Shown: positions 41,947 through 50,934, counted from the stretch's first letter. The stretch: DNA of 64,000 bases from Chloracidobacterium sp. UBA3360 (GCA_002360555.1 DEQS01000017.1:4504-68503), one strand, 5' to 3'. Numbers and translations are program-made. Notes: generated by a model from the letters alone, not told the origin.

Positions 41947-42525
41947 CTACTGAAGTATAGGGTGTCCGCCGCCTTTGCTATGGTCAGCCGTATCTAAATA
42001 ACGCTGGCGGTCATTGTGATATAGGACGAGGTGCTCGCCCTCGTAACGGACAACGTCGGAAACGCGGTTTAGATCCTTAGTGTGTTCGGCGATGACGAAC
42101 CCGCACGGAGTGTACCCGATTACCATCCCCGCAGCGTAGATAAATCCGCCCTGGTCGTAAACTGAACCGGCGTATTGAGCAGCTCCGACGGCGATGTCTG
42201 GCGAATAATTGCCCTGACTGTCTTTGGTCCGGTCTGATTTAGCAATGAAAATCGAGTAATCGCTGTAATTTAACCGGCTGCGGTAATTATTCTTACGTGC
42301 AACGGCAAAAAGGTCGCTAAGGCCTTTGTCGATAGCTTTGAGCATAGCCGCAGAGGGTTTTGAAACGGCGTAGACATTTGCTCCCTTTGGCGTATTGACC
42401 GAAACGCTAAAAGTGTCACCTGTCACATTTTGTGCCCTGTTTAGCAAAGCACGAGATTGGGCAGACGTCGTCAGGGCAAAAAGAGATACGGAAAATATTG
42501 CGATAGATAGAAATTTGAGTTTCAT
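41947..42525 (-). CDS. Exported protein of unknown function
   Basis: A 192-residue protein with a clear signal peptide (MKLKFLSIAIFSVSLFALTT, cleavage near TSAQS). ATG at 42525 has GGAGG eight bases upstream. The mature protein has a mixed alpha/beta composition with a histidine-rich end (VVRYEGEHLVLYHNDRQRYL, then DHSKGGGHPIL), which might bind a metal. I recognise no family. It sits just downstream of the penicillin-acylase family gene (39-base gap) and has its own terminator. Confidence 0.72.
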   Translation of the reverse strand: MKLKFLSIAIFSVSLFALTTSAQSRALLNRAQNVTGDTFSVSVNTPKGANVYAVSKPSAAMLKAIDKGLSDLFAVARKNNYRSRLNYSDYSIFIAKSDRTKDSQGNYSPDIAVGAAQYAGSVYDQGGFIYAAGMVIGYTPCGFVIAEHTKDLNRVSDVVRYEGEHLVLYHNDRQRYLDTADHSKGGGHPILQ

Positions 42526-42563
42526 GAGCGTAGCCTCCGCCAATGTAATGGCAATTGCTGTGC

Positions 42564-44747
42564 CTAATTGCCGGGTTTGTACGTCCGCTCCGTATGGCCC
42601 TTTAACTGCGACGGATAAAAATAGACATCGCGAAGGCTGCCGGTCGAATATCGAAGAGCTTGATCGTTAAAATGTTTTGATCTAACATCACCCGATTCGC
42701 CGCCGGCCGTAACTGCCTTGGCACGCACCGTTTTGCCAAACTCGACGACGGCGACAAAACTATTGCCGCTTGTGCCGTACCATTTTTTCGAACCGTTGTA
42801 GGGACGCGCTCCGAACGAGGCAAGCGAACCGAGATTGCCCGATGTAAATCCGACGGGGATGCTCGGAGCGGCGTCGTCAAAAGGATGCACGATATCGCCG
42901 GTTATGCGTTGAAATCGATTGATGTCGCCCCACGGCGTCTGCCATTTACCAAAATTCGCAGTTAATCTATTTGAAGCCGCCGAAAGAGCTTGCAGCAATT
43001 GGTCGGGTGTTGCTTTGGTCGCGATGTAATCCTCAAACGACATTCCCGATCCCATCGCCGCTGCACCGATCTTTTTAATAATTTCATCTGCCCAAAAATT
43101 TCCCAGCGATGTCGGCACCGACTCGACCGACCATCGCAGATCCCATTTTCTCAATTCCGCGATCTGTCCGGCCGATGCGGCCTTCATCGGATCAGAAGCG
43201 GGCAGAGCGTCCCAAGCCTTGACCAGTGCCGGGATCGTCGTCTCGAACCACGGCAGATAGCTGTCATAGGCAGCATCTCTCAGTGTTTCGAGTGTGAAGT
43301 CTTTTTTATCTTTCAAAACTCTGATGGCATGCAGGCCGCGTGCGGTCTCAACCCCGTTATCAACATATTTGGGAAAATCGGACTTTTTTAGGCTGCTCGG
43401 GCCGGCCGCCGACCATGGATGATTGTTGCTGTTATAGACCCAGCCGCTGCCCGGATTTTTAACATTTGGCAATTCATCGAAAGAGAGCAGGCCCTTCCAA
43501 TCGGCAGCCGGATCACTGCCATCGACGGGTTTTGTCCAGTCAAACTTTGAATCACGACGGGGCACAAAATTTGGATGAAAATAAGCTGTATTACCGTCCG
43601 CATCAGCATAAAGCGTCGCGTTGGACGAGTTTGCCTGTAACTCCATCACCTTTTTGAACTCGCTATAGTTGTTTGCCTTTGTGCGCCCGTACGATTGCAT
43701 CAGGGCTTTGACCGGCTCGTTCATCAGCCCGACCGAGATCCAATTATCGCCGATTGCACGCACGATCGGGCCGTGATGAGTGCGAAAGGTAGAGAATTTG
43801 CGTTCCGTCATACCGGACGCGGTCTTAACCTTGACCAAAACTTCCCGCACGGTCATCGGGCGCTCCGCTGTGCCGTGTTTGTAGATCACTTTGCCGTCCT
43901 TTTGCTCGACCGTCTCTATCCACTCATCTATCCTGTCCGCCGCGCTCGTTGTATGCATCCAGCCACAATGCTCGTTAAAACCCTGATAGATAAAAAATTG
44001 CCCCCAAGTCGAAGCCCCGTACGCGTTGAGACCCTCGCCGCTCGTCATTTGTAATTCCGAGCGGAAAAAGAACGACGTATGCGGATTTATCAGCAACAAC
44101 GCCTTTTTGTTTTTGGTGTTCGATGGTGAGATAGCAAAGCCGTTAGAACCTGTCGGCTCTTTGGTAAAATCGATCGGCTCGTTCGTTGCGACAAATCCTT
44201 TGTCGTAAAACGCCCGCAACTTGCCCAGATCGACCGATTCAATATCGCCGCCGATACTGCCCTCGCTAAAAGTGAGCGGCATCCATGGTTCGAATTTTGT
44301 GATAACCCGCGGTTTTACGCTTGGGTGCGTTGCAAGATAGTAGTTCAGGCCATCGGCCCATGCGTTCATCAATTTTCGCAACCACTCGGGGCTTTCGAGA
44401 TACTGCCGTTTGATCTCTTGGTCGTCAATGAAGAGCCTCTGCCGCAGGTCGCTCCAGATAGCTTTTTCGCCCTCCGCCTCGGCAAGTCGGCCAATAGCGT
44501 TGAGATAGTTTGTCTCGATGCGGTTAAAATCATCCTCCGCCTGTGCATAGATCGCACCAAACACCGCGTCGGCATCAGTTTTACCGACAACGTGAGCGAT
44601 ACCCCAATCGTCTCGGGTGATGGTGACGTTGCGAGCCTGTTGGTGCCAGCGGCTGAGTTCGTTAGGATCGTTTTGGGCGAACGTAAGCGTTGCAAGACAC
44701 AACGCAACGGATATCAGGCAGATCGAGCGAAGAAAATATTTCAGCAT
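42564..44747 (-). CDS. Penicillin acylase family (Ntn-hydrolase) protein
   Basis: A 727-residue exported precursor of the penicillin/acyl-homoserine-lactone acylase family. The signal peptide is at MLKYFLRSICLISVALCLAT. The alpha-chain region holds ITRDDWGIAHVVGKTDADAVFG and QAEDDFNRIETNYLNAIGRL. Autocleavage is expected at the Gly-Ser of PTGSNGFAISP, making Ser201 the N-terminal nucleophile of the beta chain, followed by LLINPHTSFF. Members cleave amide bonds of beta-lactams, acyl-homoserine lactones or lipopeptides; the substrate here is open. An in-frame start at 44867 would translate the tRNA-Leu gene and is rejected. Confidence 0.9.
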   Translation of the reverse strand: MLKYFLRSICLISVALCLATLTFAQNDPNELSRWHQQARNVTITRDDWGIAHVVGKTDADAVFGAIYAQAEDDFNRIETNYLNAIGRLAEAEGEKAIWSDLRQRLFIDDQEIKRQYLESPEWLRKLMNAWADGLNYYLATHPSVKPRVITKFEPWMPLTFSEGSIGGDIESVDLGKLRAFYDKGFVATNEPIDFTKEPTGSNGFAISPSNTKNKKALLLINPHTSFFFRSELQMTSGEGLNAYGASTWGQFFIYQGFNEHCGWMHTTSAADRIDEWIETVEQKDGKVIYKHGTAERPMTVREVLVKVKTASGMTERKFSTFRTHHGPIVRAIGDNWISVGLMNEPVKALMQSYGRTKANNYSEFKKVMELQANSSNATLYADADGNTAYFHPNFVPRRDSKFDWTKPVDGSDPAADWKGLLSFDELPNVKNPGSGWVYNSNNHPWSAAGPSSLKKSDFPKYVDNGVETARGLHAIRVLKDKKDFTLETLRDAAYDSYLPWFETTIPALVKAWDALPASDPMKAASAGQIAELRKWDLRWSVESVPTSLGNFWADEIIKKIGAAAMGSGMSFEDYIATKATPDQLLQALSAASNRLTANFGKWQTPWGDINRFQRITGDIVHPFDDAAPSIPVGFTSGNLGSLASFGARPYNGSKKWYGTSGNSFVAVVEFGKTVRAKAVTAGGESGDVRSKHFNDQALRYSTGSLRDVYFYPSQLKGHTERTYKPGN

Positions 44748-44786
44748 CGTAACCTCAAAGCTCGTATTTTGAATTGAAAAAATTGA

Positions 44787-44873
44787 TGGTACTGGGGACG
44801 GGAATCGAACCCGTACGACCCTAAGGTCACAGGATTTTAAGTCCTGGGCGTCTACCAATTCCGCCACCCCAGC
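44787..44873 (-). tRNA. tRNA-Leu (anticodon TAA)
   Basis: On the minus strand an 87-base tRNA with GCTGGGG/CCCCAGT acceptor stem (one G-T pair), D-arm GGCGGAATTGGTAGAC, anticodon arm CAGGACTTAAAATCCTG with TAA anticodon, a long class II variable arm, T-arm CGGGTTCGATTCCCG, discriminator A and an encoded CCA end. Confidence 0.95.
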
Positions 44874-45038
44874 ACGATTTAAAAGATTAACACTCAGTTG
44901 GGAGGAGGGGAAGAGGGGAGAAGGGGAAAAGGCAACTAGACCGCCAAATTAACATATCTCCCGTACGCCTCTTCACCTCCTCTCCTGTTCCCACTGTTAT
45001 TCGTGTATATTGAACTTAGGCGTTCACCGCCTGATCTT

Positions 45039-45515
45039 ATGGAACAAATTACCTGGATATTGTGGCTCGTGTTGGCTGTCGGGCTGATCGTCGCTGAGAT
45101 CTTTACGCTTGGGTTTGTGCTGTTGTGGTTTGGGATAGGGGCTTTGGCGGCGGCTCTTGTGGGTTTTACCGGGCTTGGGTTCGGGTGGCAATTTTTAACG
45201 TTTGCGGTCGTCTCGGTGGTCCTTACGGCGATGTCGCGAACGATCTTTTCCAATTACTTTGCTCACGGCGAATCCGACCGGATGAAAATGGGCGTCGATT
45301 CCCTTCCCGGAAAGGTCGGCACAGTCACGATAGCGAGCAAAGGAGCGCTAAACGAAGGTGCGGTAAAGGTATTTGGGTCAACCTGGACGGCATATCCGGT
45401 CGATGGTGACGAAACTCTAGTTGAGGGTGAAAAAGTTGAGGTTGTCGAGGTCAAGGGTTCGTCGATCTATGTAAAAAGAGTTACTAACGAACTGCCCGAA
45501 TGGCGTCAGGAATAG
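45039..45515 (+). CDS. NfeD family membrane protein
   Basis: A 158-residue short NfeD-like protein: two to three membrane helices (about 5-75, WILWLVLAVGLIVAEIFTLG and WQFLTFAVVSVVLTA) followed by a C-terminal OB-fold domain (GVDSLPGKVGTVTIASKGAL, TWTAYPVDGDETLVEGEKVE). Short NfeD proteins work with stomatin/flotillin-type partners in membrane organisation; no stomatin gene is next to it here. ATG at 45039 is chosen over GTG at 45003 because the protein then starts at the first membrane helix. A four-base gap separates its stop from the convergent HETTH gene. Confidence 0.88.
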   Translation: MEQITWILWLVLAVGLIVAEIFTLGFVLLWFGIGALAAALVGFTGLGFGWQFLTFAVVSVVLTAMSRTIFSNYFAHGESDRMKMGVDSLPGKVGTVTIASKGALNEGAVKVFGSTWTAYPVDGDETLVEGEKVEVVEVKGSSIYVKRVTNELPEWRQE

Positions 45516-45518
45516 GGC

Positions 45519-46124
45519 CTACCATTTCCTGCCTTTGTAATCGTCCATGTCGTAATCGCCGTCTTTATCAATATCAAAATGGTCTCCCTTTTGAGCTTTA
45601 AGATAATCGATCTCATATTTAGCCCCGCCGACCCGCTCCAAGACGCCGAGCTGCACTTTGTTGCAATCAAGCTCTTCGTTGATCATTACCTGCAAAGCGG
45701 CTTTCTTATCGGTCATTAGGTGAGCGTCGCCAAATTTTTTTCCCGTATCCTTGTATTTCTTTATGTGCGTCGTCTCATGAGCAAGCACGCTCGTAAGCCA
45801 TTCGAGCGATGCGTCAAATGTCGCTTTGGCGATATCGATCGTCATTATGTCTTCATTAAAATTAGCTCCGCTTGCCTGATAAGCACGGATCTTGCCGATC
45901 AGCGATTTCATCGTCGCATAGTCGTTTGGGGCTTTTGTTTTTAACAGATCGAAGGCTAACGTAATCTTTGCCTTGAACGCAGCCGGATCGATATGCTTCG
46001 CGTTCGTCTCGATGATAATGCCATCGAGTTTGAACTCAGATTGGGCGAACGTTGAGCCTAAAAACAAAAAGCCCGTTAAGATCAGTAACGGAACAAATCT
46101 CAACGGCTTTTTTAGATAAAACAT
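45519..46124 (-). CDS. Exported HETTH-motif protein with calcium-loop-like tail
   Basis: A 201-residue protein started at ATG 46124 (MFYLKKPLRFVPLLILTGFL, a signal peptide ending near STFAQS). The frame to 46211 overlaps the PP2C gene and is rejected. A zinc-peptidase-like SVLAHETTHIKKYKDTG helix is followed about 30 residues later by MINEELDCNKVQ, a possible third ligand. The C-terminal DIDKDGDYDMDDYKG resembles EF-hand/dockerin calcium loops. A small metallopeptidase is plausible but unproven. It follows the phosphatase gene by 17 bases. Confidence 0.7.
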   Translation of the reverse strand: MFYLKKPLRFVPLLILTGFLFLGSTFAQSEFKLDGIIIETNAKHIDPAAFKAKITLAFDLLKTKAPNDYATMKSLIGKIRAYQASGANFNEDIMTIDIAKATFDASLEWLTSVLAHETTHIKKYKDTGKKFGDAHLMTDKKAALQVMINEELDCNKVQLGVLERVGGAKYEIDYLKAQKGDHFDIDKDGDYDMDDYKGRKW

Positions 46125-46140
46125 TTTCGTTTTGAAATTA

Positions 46141-47097
46141 TTAGACGATCTCTGCGGTATCTTCGTCATCATCTTCGATGCCCTGATCCGCAGTATCGTG
46201 GATGCCGCCAAGGTCGATCAGCTCCAGCTGCACCTGATCGTCGACCGGTTCGGCAAGGTCGTCGCCCGTAAATTTGGCAATAACAACTGTGATGTTGTCT
46301 TCGCCGCCATTGTCGTTGGCAAGTTTTACCAACTCGACACATGCATTTTGCAGCTCGTCGTAATTTTCTACGAGGATCCTCTGCATATCTCCCGCAGAGA
46401 GTTTATTGGACAATCCGTCGCTGCATAGCAAAAACACGTCGCCTCGACACGGAGTGATACGGACCGAAACCGGATAGATCTCGTTCTGGGCACCGAGAGC
46501 CTGCAGGATAACGTTTTTTAATGTGTGAGTTTCGGCCTCCTCGGGTGATATTTGCTGGGCGTCGATGAGCTGTTGGACGAGCGACTGATCCTTTGTGACC
46601 TGATAGATCTTGCCCTTACGCACTAGATACGCGCGGCTGTCGCCGACCTGGATGATATCAGCCGCGGCGGGCGTCACGCCCATGCCCGTAAATGTCGCGC
46701 CCATGCCCTGAAATTGCGGGTCGGTGCGTCCTTGGTGATGGATAAGCTGGTTGGCAAAAACGGTTGCCTCGTGTAGACGTCCGATCAACTGATGGTCAAA
46801 ATCACCGTCGCCAAGCGTGTCATCGACATCGTCATCGAGCAGCTTTTCGCTGACCGTTTCGACCGCCATCGTGCTGGCGACCTCACCCGCGAGGGCTCCG
46901 CCCATACCGTCGGACACGGCCATCACAACGCCGTTTTCATCGATCTCAAATTTCTGCGTCTCGATGACAAATTCGCCGTCCTCCTGATCGCTCGTCCAGA
47001 CCTTGGCTCCGCCGATATTGAGCAAGAGATAATTGTCCTCATTGCCCTTACGGACGCGGCCGATGTGCGAGGTGGCATGTGTCTCAACAGTGAACAT
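46141..47097 (-). CDS. PP2C-type serine/threonine protein phosphatase
   Basis: A 318-residue cytoplasmic, metal-dependent phosphatase of the PrpC/Stp type that reverses Hanks-type kinase phosphorylation. Metal-binding motifs: RVRKGNEDNYL, VSDGMGGALAGEVAS, GDSRAYLVRKGKIYQVTKDQ, FLLCSDGLSNKL, and NGGEDNITVVI. An acidic tail (DQGIEDDDEDTAEIV) ends the protein. No kinase gene is adjacent. Confidence 0.93.
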   Translation of the reverse strand: MFTVETHATSHIGRVRKGNEDNYLLLNIGGAKVWTSDQEDGEFVIETQKFEIDENGVVMAVSDGMGGALAGEVASTMAVETVSEKLLDDDVDDTLGDGDFDHQLIGRLHEATVFANQLIHHQGRTDPQFQGMGATFTGMGVTPAAADIIQVGDSRAYLVRKGKIYQVTKDQSLVQQLIDAQQISPEEAETHTLKNVILQALGAQNEIYPVSVRITPCRGDVFLLCSDGLSNKLSAGDMQRILVENYDELQNACVELVKLANDNGGEDNITVVIAKFTGDDLAEPVDDQVQLELIDLGGIHDTADQGIEDDDEDTAEIV

Positions 47098-47196
47098 AAA
47101 TAATCAGTTTCAGATCTACGGTCCAAGAATCAGAGTCAACAAACAAATTACCACGAAACCAGCATAACTTGGAACTTTGAACTTGAAACTTTGCGG

Positions 47197-48333
47197 TTAG
47201 GCAAGCGCCTGATCGATGTCTTCGAGGATATCCTCAACGTCCTCGATCCCGACCGAGATACGTACCAGCCCGTCGGTGATCCCCAGTTTAGCACGCGTTT
47301 CCTCGGGCACGGACGCATGCGTCATCGACGCTGGATGCGAAATTAGGCTCTCGACCCCGCCGAGGCTTTCGCCGAGCGTGCATAACTTTACGCCCTCGAG
47401 CACCTTTCGGGCGTTATCGATTGAGCCGGTCTCAAACGACACCATCCCGCCAAAACCGCTTTGCTGACGCTTTGCCAGCTCGTGCTGCGGGTGCGACGCG
47501 AGGCCCGGATAATATACTTTTTGCACGCCTGGATGCTCGGCCAGAAAATTTGCGATCACACGGCCGTTCTTGTCATGGGCTTCCATACGGACGGCAAGTG
47601 TTTTTGTGCCGCGAAGCACCAAAAACGAATCAAACGGCGAAAGAATAGCCCCGATGCCGTTCTGGACAAAGCCTATCCACTCGGCATCTTTTTCATCATT
47701 TAACGCGACAAACCCACCGACGCTGTCCGAGTGGCCGTTAAGATATTTTGTGGTCGAATGTACAACTATATCGACACCGTGTTCGATCGGCCGCTGAAAA
47801 TACGGCGACATAAATGTGTTGTCGCACACGACCTTGGCACCGTTTGCGTGTGCGAGATCGGACACGGCCTTGAGGTCGGTGAGTGTCATGATCGGGTTTG
47901 TCGGAGTTTCGACAAAGACCATTTTCGTGTTCGGCTTAAAGGCTTTTTCGAGATCGGCAATATTCGATGTATCGGCCAGATCAAATTCGACACCGTAATC
48001 ACGTAGGATGCGATTAAAGAGACGAAACGTCCCGCCGTATGTATTGTCGCCGAGGATAACGTGATCGCCGCCCTTAACGAGTTTGAGCGTCGCGTCGATC
48101 GCAGACATGCCGGACGCAAACGCAAAGCCGTATTTTGCACCTTCGAGGGCCGCGATATTTTTCTCTAACGCCGAGCGCGTCGGGTTTTGAGTGCGGGCGT
48201 ATTCGTAGCCGCCGGTCGGTTTACCGAGAGCCTCTTGCTTGTATGTAGATGTCTGATAGATCGGAACGCTGACGGCACCGGTTACCGGATCCGGTTCATT
48301 GCCGGCGTGAATTGCTGTGGTCGAAAAGCCCAT
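47197..48333 (-). CDS. Cystathionine gamma-synthase / trans-sulfuration PLP enzyme
   Basis: A 378-residue Cys/Met-metabolism PLP enzyme. The PLP lysine is in DIVVHSTTKYLNGHSDSVGG, with YEYARTQNPTR, ASGMSAIDATL and VCDNTFMSPYFQRP nearby. Sequence type fits cystathionine gamma-synthase (metB) or gamma-lyase; the two cannot be separated by eye. ATG at 48333 (MGFSTTAIHAGNEPD) is the natural start; the frame reads on to 48714 but that part lies antisense to the LysR gene. It is divergent from the LysR regulator, a common arrangement for regulated sulfur genes. Confidence 0.9.
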   Translation of the reverse strand: MGFSTTAIHAGNEPDPVTGAVSVPIYQTSTYKQEALGKPTGGYEYARTQNPTRSALEKNIAALEGAKYGFAFASGMSAIDATLKLVKGGDHVILGDNTYGGTFRLFNRILRDYGVEFDLADTSNIADLEKAFKPNTKMVFVETPTNPIMTLTDLKAVSDLAHANGAKVVCDNTFMSPYFQRPIEHGVDIVVHSTTKYLNGHSDSVGGFVALNDEKDAEWIGFVQNGIGAILSPFDSFLVLRGTKTLAVRMEAHDKNGRVIANFLAEHPGVQKVYYPGLASHPQHELAKRQQSGFGGMVSFETGSIDNARKVLEGVKLCTLGESLGGVESLISHPASMTHASVPEETRAKLGITDGLVRISVGIEDVEDILEDIDQALA

Positions 48334-48486
48334 AAAATCTATTAATTCCTTATAAAAAGACACTTTGATTTTATATCTTTTGTGACAAATAAACGAGTTT
48401 TCATCTCGAACTTTAAGCGTTAGCGGACGGGATCTCTGCGGGTCTAATAGATTTAATCGCATTATAACTTCTGCTAATATACCCTT
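48334..48486. promoter_or_regulatory. Divergent promoter region of the trans-sulfuration and LysR genes
   Basis: A 153-base AT-rich gap. On the minus strand a TATAAT lies at 48466-48461, which would leave an approximately 120-base leader before the PLP enzyme gene. That leader contains a small CGAG/CTCG hairpin but no riboswitch I can recognise. Just before the LysR ATG the plus strand has CTAATATACCC. LysR regulators usually bind such shared regions; a specific T-N11-A site is not clear. Confidence 0.45.
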
Positions 48487-49380
48487 ATGGACATTAATCA
48501 GCTCGAAGTGCTCGTAGCCGTAGCCCGCGAACGCAGCTTTTCGCGTGCGGCCGAGGTTCTGAACCGAACCCAACCCGCGATCAGTCAGGCGGTCAGACGC
48601 CTTGAACAAGAGGTCGGCGAAAAGCTGTTTGACCGTTCGACCAAAGACGGGACGCTGACATTTGCGGGCGAGGTTTTGCTCGATTACGCACGGCAGATGC
48701 TCAATCTGAGACACACTGCACAGGCCGCTCTGGTCGAAATGCGAAACCTACAACACGGCAAAGTGACGATAAGCGCTAATGAGCACACCGTTTTTTATCT
48801 GTTGCCCGTTATCGAAGAATTTAGGCGTTTGCATTCTCTAATAAAGATCGAGGTCCAACGCGGTGTCGCTAGCCGCATACCAAAACAGATCACGGGCCGC
48901 GAGGTCGAGCTGGGTGTCATTTCGTTTACGCCAAATGATGATAGTTTGCGGTCTGTAAGCGTGATGACCGATGAACTGGTGCTGATCGCATCTCCCAAAC
49001 ACAAGCTTGCCGGACAACCAACCGTCTCGATCAAGGACCTTGGAGACGAGACGTTTGTCGCTCACAATGCACCGTCGCCATATCGTCAAAAGGTGATCGA
49101 ATCGTTTGAAAAACACAAAACGGGCCTTAATATCTCAGTCGAGCTCCCATCGCTTGAGGCTATTAAAAAGTTGGTCGAAAAAGGCGTCGGCGTTGCTTTG
49201 GTCCCGAAACTATCGGCTGCCGCCGAGATCGAAGGCGGCCGTCTCGCGGCTCTTTCCGTTAAGGAAATGAAGCTCCAAAGGAAGCTCAACATCGTCTATC
49301 GCCGAAATTCGGAGCTGTCGCACGCTGCCAAGGCATTTTTGCAAGTCGCCAAGGATCTCGCAGGAAAAAACGCCAAATAA
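48487..49380 (+). CDS. LysR family transcriptional regulator
   Basis: A 297-residue regulator. The winged HTH is at residues 1-60 (VARERSFSRAAEVLNRTQPA, then ISQAVRRLEQEVGEKLFDRS), followed by the linker helix and a periplasmic-binding-protein-like effector domain (about 90-290; KVTISANEHTVFYLLPVIEE, LVLIASPKHKL). Its position divergent from the trans-sulfuration gene suggests that gene as a target. The effector is unknown. Confidence 0.93.
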   Translation: MDINQLEVLVAVARERSFSRAAEVLNRTQPAISQAVRRLEQEVGEKLFDRSTKDGTLTFAGEVLLDYARQMLNLRHTAQAALVEMRNLQHGKVTISANEHTVFYLLPVIEEFRRLHSLIKIEVQRGVASRIPKQITGREVELGVISFTPNDDSLRSVSVMTDELVLIASPKHKLAGQPTVSIKDLGDETFVAHNAPSPYRQKVIESFEKHKTGLNISVELPSLEAIKKLVEKGVGVALVPKLSAAAEIEGGRLAALSVKEMKLQRKLNIVYRRNSELSHAAKAFLQVAKDLAGKNAK

Positions 49381-49476
49381 TTCGCTTATGCATTGACGCC
49401 GATTTGAGTTAGAATGTGAATCAGTTTCACAATTAAATCTGAGTGGTCACGATTTTTCGACCCGGCTAAAACAACC

Positions 49477-49809
49477 ATGACTGTACAAGATCCTGACACA
49501 GATCAATCACCCTCAAATCGACGCGGCACTGACCGTAAAAAGCTCATTATCGACGTCCGCTTTGACGGCGGCGACGGTACCGGCATCGCAAATACACGCG
49601 ATATCGGCATCGGGGGGTTATATATGACGACGACCGCGGTCCTCGACCAAGGTACGCCTATTTTAATGACGCTCAGCATTGGCGACCGAACAATGAACAT
49701 CAATGGCACCGTCGTATATTCCGACCCTGGACATGGCGTCGGTGTGCGATTCAAAAATCTCGACGCTGGCGATGAGGAATTTTTACGCACCGAACTCGAC
49801 CTCGAATAA
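49477..49809 (+). CDS. PilZ domain protein
   Basis: A 110-residue PilZ protein, a likely cyclic di-GMP receptor. The N-terminal arginine motif is RRGTDRKKLIIDVRF. The second motif, normally D/NxSxxG, reads TRDIGIGGLYM, with glycine at the serine position. The rest matches PilZ (GTVVYSDPGHGVGVRFKNLD). The motif change may weaken ligand binding. It stops three bases before the GCS2 gene, so the two may be an operon. Confidence 0.85.
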   Translation: MTVQDPDTDQSPSNRRGTDRKKLIIDVRFDGGDGTGIANTRDIGIGGLYMTTTAVLDQGTPILMTLSIGDRTMNINGTVVYSDPGHGVGVRFKNLDAGDEEFLRTELDLE

Positions 49810-49812
49810 TGT

Positions 49813-50934
49813 ATGTTTGATCAATTTACACTCGGTATCGAAGAAGAATTTCAGATCGTCGACCCGACGACGCGCGAGCTAAAATCGCACGTTTCCGAGA
49901 TCCTTGACGAAGGAAAGATGCTGCTCGGCGAAAAGATCAAGCCTGAGATGATCCAATCGATGATCGAGGTCGGCACCGGTGTTTGTGCCAATATTCAGGA
50001 GGCCCGCGAGGACCTTTCCAGGCTGCGGTGCATTATCTCCGGCCTTGCTCAAAAGAAAGGAATGGCGATAGTCGCTGCTTCGACGCATCCGTTTTCCAAG
50101 TGGTCCGAGCAAGAGATTTACGACGGTGACCGGTATAAATTGCTCGTTGACGAGCTGCAAATGGTCGCCCGCAGCCTGCTGATCTTTGGCCTGCACGTCC
50201 ATGTTGGCATTCCTGATGTCGAAAAACGGATACAGGTGATGAACGCCGCCCGTTACTTTTTGCCGCATATTTTGGCGTTGACGACATCGTCTCCGTTTTG
50301 GCTCGGGTTCAACACAGGATTGAAATCATACCGCTCCGAGGTTTTTAAGAAATTCCCGCGAACCGAGATCCCCGACACGTTCGAATCGTACGCACAGTAT
50401 CAGGCCTACGTCGACCTGCTCGTCAAGATGAACTGTATCCAGAACGGTTCCAAGATCTGGTGGGATGTGCGTCCGCATCATCTGTTCCCGACTCTCGAAT
50501 TTCGCATCTGCGATATCCCGACGCGGGTGGACGACACCATCGCCATCGCCGCTCTGTTCCAGGCGATCGTCGCAAAACTGATGGTGCTGAACGAAGGCAA
50601 TATCGGTTTTCGAATCTATCACCGCCGTCTCATCCTCGAAAATAAATGGCGGGCGATCCGTTACGGACTCGATGGCAACCTGCTTGACCTTGGCAAGCAA
50701 AAAGAGGTCCCGGCGAGAGACCTGATCCGCGAACTGCTTGATTTTGTTGATGATGTGGTCGATCCGCTCGGCTCACGCAGCGAGATCGAGCATATCCACA
50801 CCATTCTCGAACGCGGCACGTCCGCGGACGAGCAGCTCAAGGTGTACGAGGAATCCGGCAACGATTTCAACGCCGTCGTCGATATGCTGATGGTCAACAC
50901 GCTCGAAAACGTCCCCGAAGATTGTTTCGCTTGA
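49813..50934 (+). CDS. Carboxylate-amine ligase, GCS2/YbdK family
   Basis: A 373-residue ATP-dependent ligase related to glutamate-cysteine ligase. Motifs: FTLGIEEEFQIVDPTTREL at the N-terminus, SMIEVGTGVCANIQEAREDL, AASTHPFSKW, GLHVHVGIPD, and FPTLEFRICDIPTRVDDT. YbdK-type members have weak glutamate-cysteine ligase activity, and their true substrates are often unknown. It is tightly spaced after the PilZ gene and ends at a hairpin terminator. Confidence 0.92.
   Translation: MFDQFTLGIEEEFQIVDPTTRELKSHVSEILDEGKMLLGEKIKPEMIQSMIEVGTGVCANIQEAREDLSRLRCIISGLAQKKGMAIVAASTHPFSKWSEQEIYDGDRYKLLVDELQMVARSLLIFGLHVHVGIPDVEKRIQVMNAARYFLPHILALTTSSPFWLGFNTGLKSYRSEVFKKFPRTEIPDTFESYAQYQAYVDLLVKMNCIQNGSKIWWDVRPHHLFPTLEFRICDIPTRVDDTIAIAALFQAIVAKLMVLNEGNIGFRIYHRRLILENKWRAIRYGLDGNLLDLGKQKEVPARDLIRELLDFVDDVVDPLGSRSEIEHIHTILERGTSADEQLKVYEESGNDFNAVVDMLMVNTLENVPEDCFA

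Noticed and set aside
44748..44867. N-terminal extension of the penicillin-acylase family gene, beginning MAELVDAQDLKSC
   Set aside because: It is a translation of the tRNA-Leu gene on the same strand; the signal peptide begins at the ATG at 44747.
44936..45253. Minus-strand 105-residue frame opposite NfeD
   Set aside because: It is antisense to the clear NfeD protein and has no recognisable features.
48334..48453. Possible SAM riboswitch before the trans-sulfuration gene
   Set aside because: A leader of about 120 bases exists, but I find none of the conserved SAM-I or SAM-II core motifs.
48334..48714. 127-residue N-terminal extension of the trans-sulfuration enzyme
   Set aside because: It lies antisense to the LysR HTH region and across the divergent promoter; the family start is at 48333.
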